Source: Aerococcaceae bacterium DSM 111021 (GTDB lineage Bacteria > Bacillota > Bacilli > Lactobacillales > Aerococcaceae). From it: 64,000 nucleotides of DNA. The translations under genes and the position numbers were made by a program. The stretch covers positions 372,001-436,000 of the forward strand of contig JACCEK010000002.1 in the NCBI GenBank assembly GCA_020112395.1. Direction: 5' to 3'. This document shows positions 46,454 through 55,474 of the stretch, piece after piece (within the stretch, counting starts at the first letter, position 1; each line of letters begins with the position of its first letter). A model generated the notes under the pieces. That model was not told the DNA's origin, did no database searches, and saw only the letters and a list, made by a program, of their open reading frames with translations.

Positions 46454-46751
46454 GTCAAATCCCTCTTTTACTCTTTTGTGGATTTGAAACCCAACTCAAA
46501 TCCATTTTTTACCCTTTTATGGATTTGAAACCCAACTCAAATCCATCTTTGGCTCTTTTATGGATTTGAAACCAAACTCAAATCCATCTTTTACTCTTTT
46601 GTGGATTTGAAACCAAACTCAAATCCATCTTTGGCTCTTTTATGGATTTGAAACCAAACTCAAATCCATCTTTTACTCTTTTGTGGATTTGAAACCAAAC
46701 TCAAATCCATCTTTGGCTCTTTTATGGATTTGAAACCTAACTCAAATCCAC
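46454..46751. repeat. tandem array of seven 41-bp hairpin-forming repeats
   Basis: Units start at 46454, 46495, 46536, 46577, 46618, 46659 and 46700, with a partial eighth at 46741. Each holds CAAATCCA ... TGGATTTG, a palindromic pair able to form an 8-9 bp hairpin. The hairpin loops alternate in units 3-7 between two types (ctttggctctttt and cttttactctttt), so there is an 82-bp higher-order period. It lies between the yycJ terminator and the htrA promoter region. No ORF runs through it. Confidence 0.95.
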
Positions 46752-46776
46752 ATTTCCTATTTATAACTCCCCTATA

Positions 46777-46830
46777 CAAAAAAATACCTATCTACTCTAG
46801 CTTGCGCTAAAATAAACAGGTATCATTTTT
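46777..46830 (-). terminator. terminator of yycJ
   Basis: Minus strand GATACCTGTTTATTTT...GTAGATAGGTATTTTTTTG; stem ATACCT/AGGTAT plus inner pairs, with a T-run. Confidence 0.7.
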
Positions 46831-46831
46831 T

Positions 46832-47695
46832 CTATAATCGTTTCAATGGCGTTGCTTCTGCCGGGTCAGTCATGTGCAATAGAAAATCTTCATTAACAGC
46901 AAAGTTATTGTAACGTAATATATCTTCCATAGAAGCCATTGCGAACTGCTTCGTATTGTTATCACGACTTAAATGTCCAAGATAAATATCTTTAGTCTTG
47001 TTACCAATTAAGTCTTTCATTGCCAAAGCACCATCTTCATTACTTAAATGTCCGCGGTCGCTTAGAATACGTTGCTTGACAGACCAAGGATACTTACCGT
47101 AGCGAAGTAATTCAATCTCGTGATTACTTTCAATTAAGTAAGCTGACATGTTTTTCAATTGGCTACGTAAGCGGTCGCTCACATACCCTGTATCAGTTAA
47201 CATTGCGAAATTCTGTTTACCTTTTTGGAAAGCATAAAATTGCGGTTGAATCGCATCATGACTCACACCATAACTTAATACATCAATATCACCAATGGAT
47301 ACTAATGTATCTGGCTCGATATATTGGCGATTCTCAGGCGCAATTTTCCCAAGCATATTTTCCATGGCGCTCCATGTTTTGGCATTGGCATAGATTGGAA
47401 TATTGTATTTACGTGACAGAACACCAACACCGTGGATATGGTCTTTGTGTTCATGGGTTACTAGAATTGCATCAAGGTCACTAACCTTACGATCAACCTG
47501 TTCGAATAAAGCTTCAATTCGCTTCCCACTTAACCCTGCATCTATCATAATGCGGCTGTTCATTGATTCGACATACGTACAATTTCCGCTACTTCCACTT
47601 GCTAGAATCGAATATTGTAACGTATCAAATGCTCCTTGAACGTTATTGTTATCTTCTTTACCTGCCGTTGAACCAGGTATAATTATTTCAGTCAT
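46832..47695 (-). CDS. walJ: MBL-fold hydrolase WalJ/YycJ
   Basis: 287 aa metallo-beta-lactamase-fold protein. The zinc motif THEHKDH (about 80-86) and later His/Asp ligands (LTDTG, LGHLSRDNN). A SGSSGNCTY segment near the N-terminus is typical of YycJ/WalJ. It is linked to WalRK in Firmicutes and to coordination of cell division and DNA replication; it may be a 5'-3' exonuclease. The N-terminus is about 25 residues longer than usual (starts MTEIIIPGSTAG), and the Shine-Dalgarno at this ATG is weak. Confidence 0.92.
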   Translation of the reverse strand: MTEIIIPGSTAGKEDNNNVQGAFDTLQYSILASGSSGNCTYVESMNSRIMIDAGLSGKRIEALFEQVDRKVSDLDAILVTHEHKDHIHGVGVLSRKYNIPIYANAKTWSAMENMLGKIAPENRQYIEPDTLVSIGDIDVLSYGVSHDAIQPQFYAFQKGKQNFAMLTDTGYVSDRLRSQLKNMSAYLIESNHEIELLRYGKYPWSVKQRILSDRGHLSNEDGALAMKDLIGNKTKDIYLGHLSRDNNTKQFAMASMEDILRYNNFAVNEDFLLHMTDPAEATPLKRL

Positions 47696-47780
47696 TTAAT
47701 CACTCTTTACATTCATTTTAACGTATTTAATAGCTTATCACTCCGATTAGTCAATGGCAATGCTTATTGCCTTACAAATT

Positions 47781-47816
47781 AAAAACATCTATCAAGCAAA
47801 AGTTGCCTGACAGATG
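47781..47816 (-). terminator. terminator of the DUF2207 gene
   Basis: Minus strand CATCTGTCAGGCAA-ctttt-TTGCTTGATAGATG followed by TTTTT. Confidence 0.8.
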
Positions 47817-47824
47817 TATGAGCT

Positions 47825-49732
47825 TTAGAACCCGCCGGTTCCTCCGCCTCCACCAGATCCACCTGATGAACCGCTAGAGAAGCCCCCTCCGAAACCGCCT
47901 GTATTAGAGCCAGAGTAACTGCTTTGTGCTGGCGCACTGCTTGTTACCGATTGGCTAATCGAAGGCCTTACAACTTGATTAATCCAGTAAGGATTACTAT
48001 ACAGAACCATCGGCATGCTCATATGGCTTAACTCTTCAATACCGTATTCATCATTCATTGCTTCGATGACTTTATCCGCAACGTCTAAAGATATCGCATA
48101 AACCAAAAACTCTTCCCAAAGTGGTAATGAAGCAACTTCCCGCATGTTAAAATTCCCTATGTCGTCTAACATATTCGCGAAGCCTTTCCACTCTTTAATC
48201 ATCTTGTCTTGTTCATAAGTACGAATTGGTCGCAGTAATGTGAACAATAAAACAACGATAGCGAGCGTTAGATTCAAAGCAAAGGCCAATAGAATCGGCA
48301 CTAAATGCTCTTCAAGAGGCGAATCAAGTGTTAGGAATAAGACAGCAAACAACATCACAACACTTGCTATAATAGCAAGGACAGCGTAGCCCACAGATGT
48401 ATTATATTGACTGGGCTGATTCTTAACTTGCTCCCCTTTTACTGCGACATAGTTGGCAAATTGTGTCCACTTACGGTATTTTTGCTTTTTAAAATTACGA
48501 TTATTTTCAATATTTTCTTCAATCTGGCTTAACGTAATCGGCTCATCATTTGGCAGTAAATATTCATACACGTAACGTTCATGCTTTTGTAAGTCAAACA
48601 AATCTGCTCCACCTTCAATAGGAGATACTAAAATCGTTGAAGCACTTTTACGCTTCAAGAGACCCCGTTTTTCACGACTCACTTCTTCGACTTGAATATA
48701 CCCTTTTCGCGCTAAATCAATAATCGTTGCTGAGAAATCATCCGCAATTGGTTTATCTCGCAACACTGTTGTTGCCATGATAGCTGGCGTTAAATCTTCA
48801 GGTAACGAATAGATGTGATCAGGTATTTGAGCAGGCTTTGGATTAAGTTTACGGTGATTACGGAAGTAGTACACCCAAGCAAAAGCAGTCACTAAAGGAA
48901 AGCCAATTAAAGCTAAAGTTACCCATAACCAACGACGTTGCTTAGAGCTTTCATGAGCCTCTGCATCTGCCTCAACCGTTGCATTAGAGCGCTCAATAAT
49001 TTCATCTTTCATGTTAGCTTGAACGATATTGGTATTATTTGGAGTGAGTGCCGTTGGGAAAATCGCATTGACTTCGACGAATTGATTAGGCGGATTATTT
49101 GGTACCGTTATTTCGACGTAACTTCTCTCGCCTTCCATCACAGGTTCAATGTGGGCATCATACGGCCCATATCCCCAAGCTCTGAAATCTTCTTGATTAG
49201 ATACATTACCCGGCAAGTAAATTCGTGCATCCACTGAAAAATTATCATCCGTATTCTCAGGTACAATCTTTCGGTTAATCTCAGCAGTATCATTGTAATT
49301 AGTAATTAACTCTACCAGAGTATATTCGAAGACAAAATGAACCGTCTCATCTTCCGCTGGATTAAAGACTTGCAGTTTAAAGATTTCTCCATTGTCTGAA
49401 ACTCGGTACGTCCCCGGTGATTCATCAAAACTTTCAGTTAAATATTCAATATCACCCGTTTCTTTATCAAGTATCCCTACACGATAATCAGTTATATTGT
49501 ATCCACCATAGTCAATATTGTGGTAAGCACCATTCATAAAGTCTACGTCAAATGTATAAATTTCTTTAAAAGAAACATCACCATTCGACGAAATTTCTCC
49601 TGTAATATCTGCTTCGGTTATATCAAAACTAATATCTTGTGCGCTAACGTTCTCAAGACTACTCAGTGGCACAAGCATAAAGAGCGTGAACAACATGCTC
49701 AACATAATTCGGCTCAAACGATTTAACTTCAT
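47825..49732 (-). CDS. DUF2207 domain membrane protein
   Basis: About 635 aa from ATG 49732, four bases after AAGGTGAG. Signal peptide/helix at the N-terminus (residues about 5-30, ending LENVSA), an extracellular DUF2207 domain (FDITEADITGEISSNGDVSF..., to about 250), a helix at about 268-288, a cytosolic part, two further helices around 440-490, and a low-complexity Ser/Gly tail (SSGSSGGSGGGGGTGGF). Function unknown; such proteins are common in Gram-positive membranes. It has its own terminators on both sides (49846 and 47781), so it is inserted as a separate unit between yycI and yycJ. Confidence 0.85.
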   Translation of the reverse strand: MKLNRLSRIMLSMLFTLFMLVPLSSLENVSAQDISFDITEADITGEISSNGDVSFKEIYTFDVDFMNGAYHNIDYGGYNITDYRVGILDKETGDIEYLTESFDESPGTYRVSDNGEIFKLQVFNPAEDETVHFVFEYTLVELITNYNDTAEINRKIVPENTDDNFSVDARIYLPGNVSNQEDFRAWGYGPYDAHIEPVMEGERSYVEITVPNNPPNQFVEVNAIFPTALTPNNTNIVQANMKDEIIERSNATVEADAEAHESSKQRRWLWVTLALIGFPLVTAFAWVYYFRNHRKLNPKPAQIPDHIYSLPEDLTPAIMATTVLRDKPIADDFSATIIDLARKGYIQVEEVSREKRGLLKRKSASTILVSPIEGGADLFDLQKHERYVYEYLLPNDEPITLSQIEENIENNRNFKKQKYRKWTQFANYVAVKGEQVKNQPSQYNTSVGYAVLAIIASVVMLFAVLFLTLDSPLEEHLVPILLAFALNLTLAIVVLLFTLLRPIRTYEQDKMIKEWKGFANMLDDIGNFNMREVASLPLWEEFLVYAISLDVADKVIEAMNDEYGIEELSHMSMPMVLYSNPYWINQVVRPSISQSVTSSAPAQSSYSGSNTGGFGGGFSSGSSGGSGGGGGTGGF

Positions 49733-49845
49733 TTGGCTCACCTTACTTTCCATTAATTATAGTCTTATTTTAACATGTATATAGTGTAGAAGCACACCAA
49801 AGAGTGAAATAGATCTAAAAGTCTCTCTTTGAATAAATAGTCAAA

Positions 49846-49881
49846 AAGAACCGTCTTAGCACTACGACTAAAACAGTTCTT
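49846..49881 (-). terminator. terminator of walK-yycH-yycI
   Basis: Minus strand AAGAACTGTTTTAG...CTAAGACGGTTCTT followed by TTT. Confidence 0.8.
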
Positions 49882-49895
49882 CAAGTTACACTTAT

Positions 49896-50729
49896 TTAAT
49901 TAAATTGATTACGATTGACGGTATTACCCCGAATTCCATCTACTAATAAAGTGAAACGACCATTAGCATTATCATAAACGATTTGCCAAGCAGGTGAGTA
50001 GACATTCAATCCATCTAATTCCGTCTGACGATAATAAACTAAAATTGAATAATGAATCGTTGAATCGTCAGGTATTAATGTTTCTACCCGTCGGTCAATA
50101 ATCTCCAACGCTTCTCGCTCTGACAATATCGACCGTTCTTTCTCAAGCTCCACAATATTACCCTGATACGTTTGAGAATATCCTGTCATCATAAAATTAT
50201 CATTAAGATTAATTCGGATTTCAGCTGTTCCATCTACTATCGGACTCCCATCGTAAGCTGTCATTCGAGCATAGATTACTTTCTCAGAGTTAACATACCA
50301 AATATTACGGTACATCTCTCCAGAGATGAATAAGGCTGGGTCTTCCAATATATCTTGCAAACTTTGACGTTGTTCTGTTGATAAACCTGTTATTTCAGTC
50401 GTTAAGCCTAAACCTAAATCCATTGGTTCTGACAAGGTCGTCGTTAATACCCCCTCTTGGTTAACAGACACCTCTGGAAATTCAAGTTGTGAAATATTTT
50501 CAGCTAAATGATTACTTGTCTCTGATACAACAAAAGGCAATTGATATTTATCCGTCGATAATTCGCTAAAAGATACACCTCGGTTGGATAAATTTTCCTC
50601 AATTGTTAATTCAATCTCCTCAGAAGGCGTACCCGCAACTTCAGCTCGACTAAATAACATAAATAATAAGTAAACATCAAACACTAAGAAGAAAAAAACT
50701 AACACAATTTGGATACGTTTAAAGTCCAT
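49896..50729 (-). CDS. walI: WalK regulator YycI (WalI)
   Basis: 277 aa bitopic membrane protein: one helix at about 8-27, then an extracytoplasmic YycI domain ending SPAWQIVYDNANGRFTLLVDGI. YycH and YycI bind the WalK extracellular part and tune its activity. The start overlaps the yycH stop (TAATG). Confidence 0.93.
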   Translation of the reverse strand: MDFKRIQIVLVFFFLVFDVYLLFMLFSRAEVAGTPSEEIELTIEENLSNRGVSFSELSTDKYQLPFVVSETSNHLAENISQLEFPEVSVNQEGVLTTTLSEPMDLGLGLTTEITGLSTEQRQSLQDILEDPALFISGEMYRNIWYVNSEKVIYARMTAYDGSPIVDGTAEIRINLNDNFMMTGYSQTYQGNIVELEKERSILSEREALEIIDRRVETLIPDDSTIHYSILVYYRQTELDGLNVYSPAWQIVYDNANGRFTLLVDGIRGNTVNRNQFN

Positions 50730-52141
50730 TAGTCATTTCCTCCTTCATTTAGCATTTCATTATTCCATATTTCAACAAATGAATCGCTTTGCACTTCTTC
50801 TAATGTATAGTATTCTCCACCTAATTTGAAGAACCAAGTCGGTATGAGTTCTGCTTTTCTAAACATCTCCATGTCCTCTTGCCATTCATAGCCTATAAAG
50901 ATATCATCAAAACCATTCACTGTATAACCACGTTCTTGAAACTCAATTAACAATTCATTATGACTCATTAATTCATACTCTTGAGAAGCAGTGTCAACAT
51001 GCGTGTAAAACGTCAGCATAGGTTGGTGATATCGATAGATATCCCCACTTAAATCCCCGCGCATTTGAACAATATTCGCACCATAATCAGTCATTGATGA
51101 ACTCGTTAAGATTGGCATATTGTTAAGATATCGTCTGAAAGTTATATAATTATTGTCTTCAGAGAATAAACGGATATCCCCGTCCCAGTACTCAAACTTC
51201 TGTACCATCGTGAATGCATTTCGGTATTTCTCAACCGTTGTACGTGGATCACTTGGATCCGCACGACTAATTGTCAAATCAAATTGTTGCGTTGTACGGT
51301 TCACATCAAGCGTATTAATATAGTTTTGATAACGGAATATCTCTTCATCATTACGACTCGATACTTCAGTCGTGTTAAACCCACTATTATCAAATAAGTC
51401 ACTCACGTAAATATTTTCAGGCAATACATCAAGTGTAAACAACTCAGACTCAAGTGTCACAGTATTAACCGGAAGATAAATCGGTTTATTTGCACCATCA
51501 TAACGAATAACTTCTATCAAATCAGATCGGTCCAACGTGACCGCATTACGCAATTCTTCTTTTCTAAGATTTGATGATAATTGGGCTTCGATATAACGCT
51601 CTGTTGTAGAATCGATTAAGTAAACGGTTTGTTCTTCTTGTGAAGCTAGCGGGATAATAATCCGATCGATTAATACATCTGTCGGAACATCATCTTGAAC
51701 TGATAAGACTCTTGAATAGACACCCAACGGCATCCGTGTTGGAAGTTGTAGTTGTAAGTGATCAATGTCTAATAAATTATTCAACATCATGGGATTATCT
51801 ATCAACGTCACATCTTCCACTGTTATTGGCCTACTTTCAATCAAGGACCGCAATGTATTAATCGTTGCTTTATCACGAATAAAATAAGATTGTTGTCCTA
51901 AGCGAATGATATATTGATCCGATGAAACGACATCTTGAAAACTCAACCGAGTCGGTGAATAATAATTTGCAGTTGCTTGAATCGGATCAGTGACTCTCTC
52001 TTCCTCGCTTACTCTTGCTTCATCACTAATCAATCGCTCGAAAGTCACCATGTTGTAAAGAATAAAGTATGAGAATAGAAAACTAAGCGCCACTAAAAAC
52101 ACTAGGACAACTGTAATCCATGAATTTTGTTTTCTCATCAA
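50729..52141 (-). CDS. walH: WalK regulator YycH (WalH)
   Basis: 470 aa. One membrane helix at about 9-32, then the extracytoplasmic YycH domain (MTFERLISDE..., WDGDIRLFSEDNNYITFRRYLNNMP, MPGG-like turns absent). Begins with TTG directly after the walK stop; ATG is the next codon. With YycI it controls WalK. Confidence 0.93.
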   Translation of the reverse strand: MMRKQNSWITVVLVFLVALSFLFSYFILYNMVTFERLISDEARVSEEERVTDPIQATANYYSPTRLSFQDVVSSDQYIIRLGQQSYFIRDKATINTLRSLIESRPITVEDVTLIDNPMMLNNLLDIDHLQLQLPTRMPLGVYSRVLSVQDDVPTDVLIDRIIIPLASQEEQTVYLIDSTTERYIEAQLSSNLRKEELRNAVTLDRSDLIEVIRYDGANKPIYLPVNTVTLESELFTLDVLPENIYVSDLFDNSGFNTTEVSSRNDEEIFRYQNYINTLDVNRTTQQFDLTISRADPSDPRTTVEKYRNAFTMVQKFEYWDGDIRLFSEDNNYITFRRYLNNMPILTSSSMTDYGANIVQMRGDLSGDIYRYHQPMLTFYTHVDTASQEYELMSHNELLIEFQERGYTVNGFDDIFIGYEWQEDMEMFRKAELIPTWFFKLGGEYYTLEEVQSDSFVEIWNNEMLNEGGND

Positions 52142-53995
52142 TTAGCCCCACTCTCCATCTATATCTGTGAATTCAGTGTATGGTAATTCAAAGTTAAAGG
52201 TTGACCCCTTACCTTCCACACTGTCTACCCAAATTGAACCACCATGCAGTTCAATTACTTCTTTAGAAATCGCAAGACCTAAACCACTTCCACCTTGTTC
52301 ACGTGAACGTGCTTTATCCACTCGGTAGAATCGGTCAAATAGTTTTTCAGCATCTTGCTTGGATATTCCAAGCCCCTGATCACTAATACGAACAATAACG
52401 CTTCGGTGATTATCCTCCATCTTGATCCCAATCGTTCCCCCATCAGGCGAATACTTTACAGCATTATTCAAGATATTATCAATCACTTGCGTCATTCTAT
52501 CCTGATCAATATCAACATAAATATCACGCGTCGTAAACTCACGAACAATATTATAATTATCACTCGTCTGATCAGATTCCAACGTAAACTCTAAACGATC
52601 TAAAATATGATTCATAACTCGCTTCAAATCGACATAATCCGTCTGCAACATAATTTGTCCGCCATCCATCTTAGATAAATCCAGTAAATTCGCAATCATA
52701 CGAATCATACGGTTACTTTCAGATTGAATCACTTCTAGAAATTGAGGTGCAATGGCTTCATCACGCCAAGCTCCGTCGGATAATGCTTCACTATAACTTT
52801 TAATACTTGTTAAAGGTGTGCGTAACTCATGTGATACATTTGATACGAAATCACGTTGTTCTTGTTCTGTTTTTTCTTGTTCAGTAATATCTGTTAAGAC
52901 ACACACAACTCCAGTCACAAAGCCGGTCTCACGACGGATAATTGAGAATTCCCCTTTTAGAATTGAATCCACATCTTTGTCACGATGGTTAATCATAATC
53001 TCAGTATCTCTTTGCAAGAGCCCTTTTAATGAGACTTGTGACTCAATGTTAAGTAATCGTAAAATTGAATGCCCTATCGCCTGTTCTTGACGAATATTTA
53101 ACAATTGAAGTGCTCGGTCGTTCACCAATAAGACGCGCCCACGTTGATCTGTCCCAATCACTCCATCAGTCATATGACGAAGAATACCATCTAATCGCTG
53201 ACGTTCAGACTCTGTTGACTCTTGTGCATCTTTTACTTTCACTGCCAGCTCATTAATCGTCATCGTTAGTTCGCCTAACTCATCATAACCATAGACTTCC
53301 GCTGGATAATTATAGACCCCTTCAGAAATCCGCAATGCTTGTTGTCGCATATTCTCAATCGGACGCGTTACCCCTTGACTAAGCACAAAAGAAATTAACA
53401 ACGCAACACCTATCGCAAAAATAGACGACTGCAAAAAGAGATCAATAATATTATTATTCTGACTATAAATCTGTTCCATATTAGCTTCAATAACTAGTAC
53501 ACCAAGTAAATTCGACTGTGTTGCACCAAAAATTGGCTTAATCAATTTATAAATCGGTGCAGCTGTTTCAGGATCTGTATACTCGCTTCGCATCTCATTT
53601 TGATATAAAAGCACATTCCGTGCATCCGAATCCGTCGTTTGATTCCCGATTGAACTTTGATCTAAACCTTGATTCGTTGCGATAATTGTTTGTGCATTAT
53701 TAATTATCTCAAGCCTTGCAGGTGCGGTCGAACTAAACGTGTCTAACGTCTGATTCAATTGATTGAGTACACTTTGTGACTCTTGTTCTGAGTTTGATAA
53801 AATCGGTGTAATATTATTCGTTAAAAAATCCGCCTGGGTATTAATTTGAACTTTAAAATTATCTACCGTCTGTGTCTCTAATTGGTCAATAAAGAATACC
53901 CCAATAAACTGGAATGTAATCACTAAGATAAAGACGAATAGTAATGGTATCTTAAAGTATATAGACTGGAAAAAGCGAAATGGTCTTTGCTTCAT
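52142..53995 (-). CDS. walK: cell-wall sensor histidine kinase WalK (VicK)
   Basis: 617 aa. Helix 1 (about 16-36), extracellular sensor domain (37-182), helix 2 (about 183-205), HAMP (about 205-258), PAS (about 265-372), HisKA with the phospho-His in FVSNVSHELRTPLTS (His389) and HATPase with NNAVKYSPDGG, DQGLGI and GGSGLGLAISKEV. The kinase partner of WalR and the master control of peptidoglycan turnover. A coupled short ORF ends on its ATG. It is separated from walR by 540 bp with a terminator and a repeat array. Confidence 0.97.
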   Translation of the reverse strand: MKQRPFRFFQSIYFKIPLLFVFILVITFQFIGVFFIDQLETQTVDNFKVQINTQADFLTNNITPILSNSEQESQSVLNQLNQTLDTFSSTAPARLEIINNAQTIIATNQGLDQSSIGNQTTDSDARNVLLYQNEMRSEYTDPETAAPIYKLIKPIFGATQSNLLGVLVIEANMEQIYSQNNNIIDLFLQSSIFAIGVALLISFVLSQGVTRPIENMRQQALRISEGVYNYPAEVYGYDELGELTMTINELAVKVKDAQESTESERQRLDGILRHMTDGVIGTDQRGRVLLVNDRALQLLNIRQEQAIGHSILRLLNIESQVSLKGLLQRDTEIMINHRDKDVDSILKGEFSIIRRETGFVTGVVCVLTDITEQEKTEQEQRDFVSNVSHELRTPLTSIKSYSEALSDGAWRDEAIAPQFLEVIQSESNRMIRMIANLLDLSKMDGGQIMLQTDYVDLKRVMNHILDRLEFTLESDQTSDNYNIVREFTTRDIYVDIDQDRMTQVIDNILNNAVKYSPDGGTIGIKMEDNHRSVIVRISDQGLGISKQDAEKLFDRFYRVDKARSREQGGSGLGLAISKEVIELHGGSIWVDSVEGKGSTFNFELPYTEFTDIDGEWG

Positions 53996-54051
53996 CGTCG
54001 TATCTGCTCCAATCTCTCTTTATTTTTTTGTTTTAAACACAGTAATAACAT
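53992..54051 (-). CDS. short ORF coupled to walK (candidate leader peptide)
   Basis: ATG at 54051 is preceded by AAGGAG with an eight-base spacer, better than walK's own site. It encodes MLLLCLKQKNKERLEQIRR (19 aa). Its TGA overlaps the walK ATG (ATGA), so it should couple translation. Three leucines open the peptide, followed by a basic amphipathic tail. No family known to me; a regulatory or coupling role is inferred from position. Confidence 0.5.
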   Translation of the reverse strand: MLLLCLKQKNKERLEQIRR

Positions 54052-54170
54052 GTGAGTTTCTCCTTAATTCAAAAATTTGATTCTAAAATACATATAGACC
54101 CAGTTTATTGATTTTCCGCTATAATTACAACCCAGAATCAAACTTAATTTATTATGACATATTATCACTA

Positions 54171-54410
54171 TTCGCACTTATTTATTCAGGTAAATGCGTA
54201 TTAACCATTTTTCACACTTATCAGCAATGGTAAATGCGAATTAAGTATTATTCACACTTATCTGCAATGGTAAATGCGAATTAAGTATTATTCACACTTA
54301 TCAGCAATGGTAAATGCGAATTAACCATTATTCACACTTATCAACTCTGGTAAATGCGAATTAAGCATTTTTCACACTTATCAGCAATGGTAAATGCGAA
54401 TTAAATGTAA
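54171..54410. repeat. tandem array of six 40-bp hairpin-forming repeats between walR and walK
   Basis: Units start exactly at 54171, 54211, 54251, 54291, 54331 and 54371. Consensus: TTCACACTTATCAGCAATGG followed by TAAATGCGAATTAAGTATTA. On the transcribed (minus) strand GATAAGTGTGAAT and ATTCGCATTTACC pair (12 of 13, including G-U) around an eight-base loop. The first unit is the most diverged. It is unrelated in sequence to the 41-bp array but of nearly equal period and equivalent position. Confidence 0.95.
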
Positions 54411-54473
54411 ATTCTCAAGTACGGCTTATGAAAGTGAAAATGGTAAGCGATGTATGAGCTCTAGAAGCATAAC

Positions 54474-54516
54474 AAAAGCCTGTCATCCAAAGAAATGAAT
54501 CTTTGAACGACAGGCG
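54474..54516 (-). terminator. terminator directly after walR
   Basis: Minus strand GCCTGTCGTTCAAAG...CTTTGGATGACAGGC (one mismatch) followed by TTTTG. It would end the walR transcript before walK. Confidence 0.85.
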
Positions 54517-54535
54517 CTTATATAGTATAGATAGA

Positions 54536-55240
54536 TTATTCTTGCTCAGGATTCTTCAAAAAGTATCCTACACCACGACGCGTAATAATATAAGTCGGGT
54601 GGCTTGGTTGATCTTCGATTTTTTCACGCAAACGGCGAATCGTTACATCAACTGTACGGACATCCCCAAAGTAATCGTATCCCCAAACAGTCTCTAATAA
54701 ATGCTCGCGCGTCATAACTTGTCCAATATGTCTCGCTAAGTAGTGAAGTAATTCGAACTCACGGTGTGTTAATTCAATTTCTCTGCCTAATTTCGATGCA
54801 ATGTAAGCATCTTGGTGAACGATTAATTCTCCAACTTTAATTTCATTGGCGTTATTTTCATTTTCGTCCACTTCCCTTAACGCATTACGGCGAAGGTTTG
54901 CTTTCACACGTGCCATTAATTCACGATTAGAGAATGGCTTAGTGACATAATCATCTGCTCCTAATTCAAGACCGAGAACTTTATCAATCTCTGAATCTTT
55001 AGCCGTTAGCATAATAATCGGAACAGCACTCTCTTTTCTGATTTCACGACACACTTCAAGCCCATCTTTTTTAGGTAACATTAAGTCTAATATAACCAAA
55101 TCAGGTTTGGTTTCGTTAAATTTTTCAATAGCATCTTCGCCATCAAAACTTGTAACGATCTCATATCCCTCATTCGATAAATTAAAAGTAATTATATCCG
55201 AGATTGGCTTCTCATCGTCGACAACGAGTATCTTCTTCAT
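54536..55240 (-). CDS. walR: response regulator WalR (VicR)
   Basis: 234 aa from ATG 55240, preceded by AAGGAGG. Receiver domain with DDE at 8-10, phospho-acceptor D52 (VILDLMLP) and K101-type [13 protein letters not shown]; an OmpR-type winged helix (about 135-232: [26 protein letters not shown]). Essential regulator of autolysin and cell-wall genes. It is unusual here in having its own terminator before walK. Confidence 0.97.
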   Translation of the reverse strand: MKKILVVDDEKPISDIITFNLSNEGYEIVTSFDGEDAIEKFNETKPDLVILDLMLPKKDGLEVCREIRKESAVPIIMLTAKDSEIDKVLGLELGADDYVTKPFSNRELMARVKANLRRNALREVDENENNANEIKVGELIVHQDAYIASKLGREIELTHREFELLHYLARHIGQVMTREHLLETVWGYDYFGDVRTVDVTIRRLREKIEDQPSHPTYIITRRGVGYFLKNPEQE

Positions 55241-55314
55241 ATAGTTTTCTTCCTCCTTACATAAAGGATTAATATTCATACGTGTCAAATATTAATTTAA
55301 TATATATCATACTA

Positions 55315-55342
55315 ATTATACAGTTTTATTAGATATAGTCAA
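55315..55342 (-). promoter_or_regulatory. promoter of walR
   Basis: -35 TTGACT (55337-55342), 16-bp spacer, -10 TATAAT (55315-55320), about 75 bp upstream of walR. Confidence 0.7.
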
Positions 55343-55474
55343 AATTGACACCTTATATTAAGGTTTTCTTAACTTTTTCCGGATAAACAACAAATGCAAA
55401 GTAGCTGAATAAGTTATTCCCTACTTTGCATATTAACCTAATTTATTAAAAAAGTCATATCTTAACCTTTTGGA

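Noticed and set aside
46454-46751. CRISPR array
   Set aside because: The intervals between repeats are nearly identical loops of about 12 bp, not unique spacers, and no cas genes are present.
54171-54410. CRISPR array
   Set aside because: The whole 40-bp unit repeats head to tail with no variable spacer.
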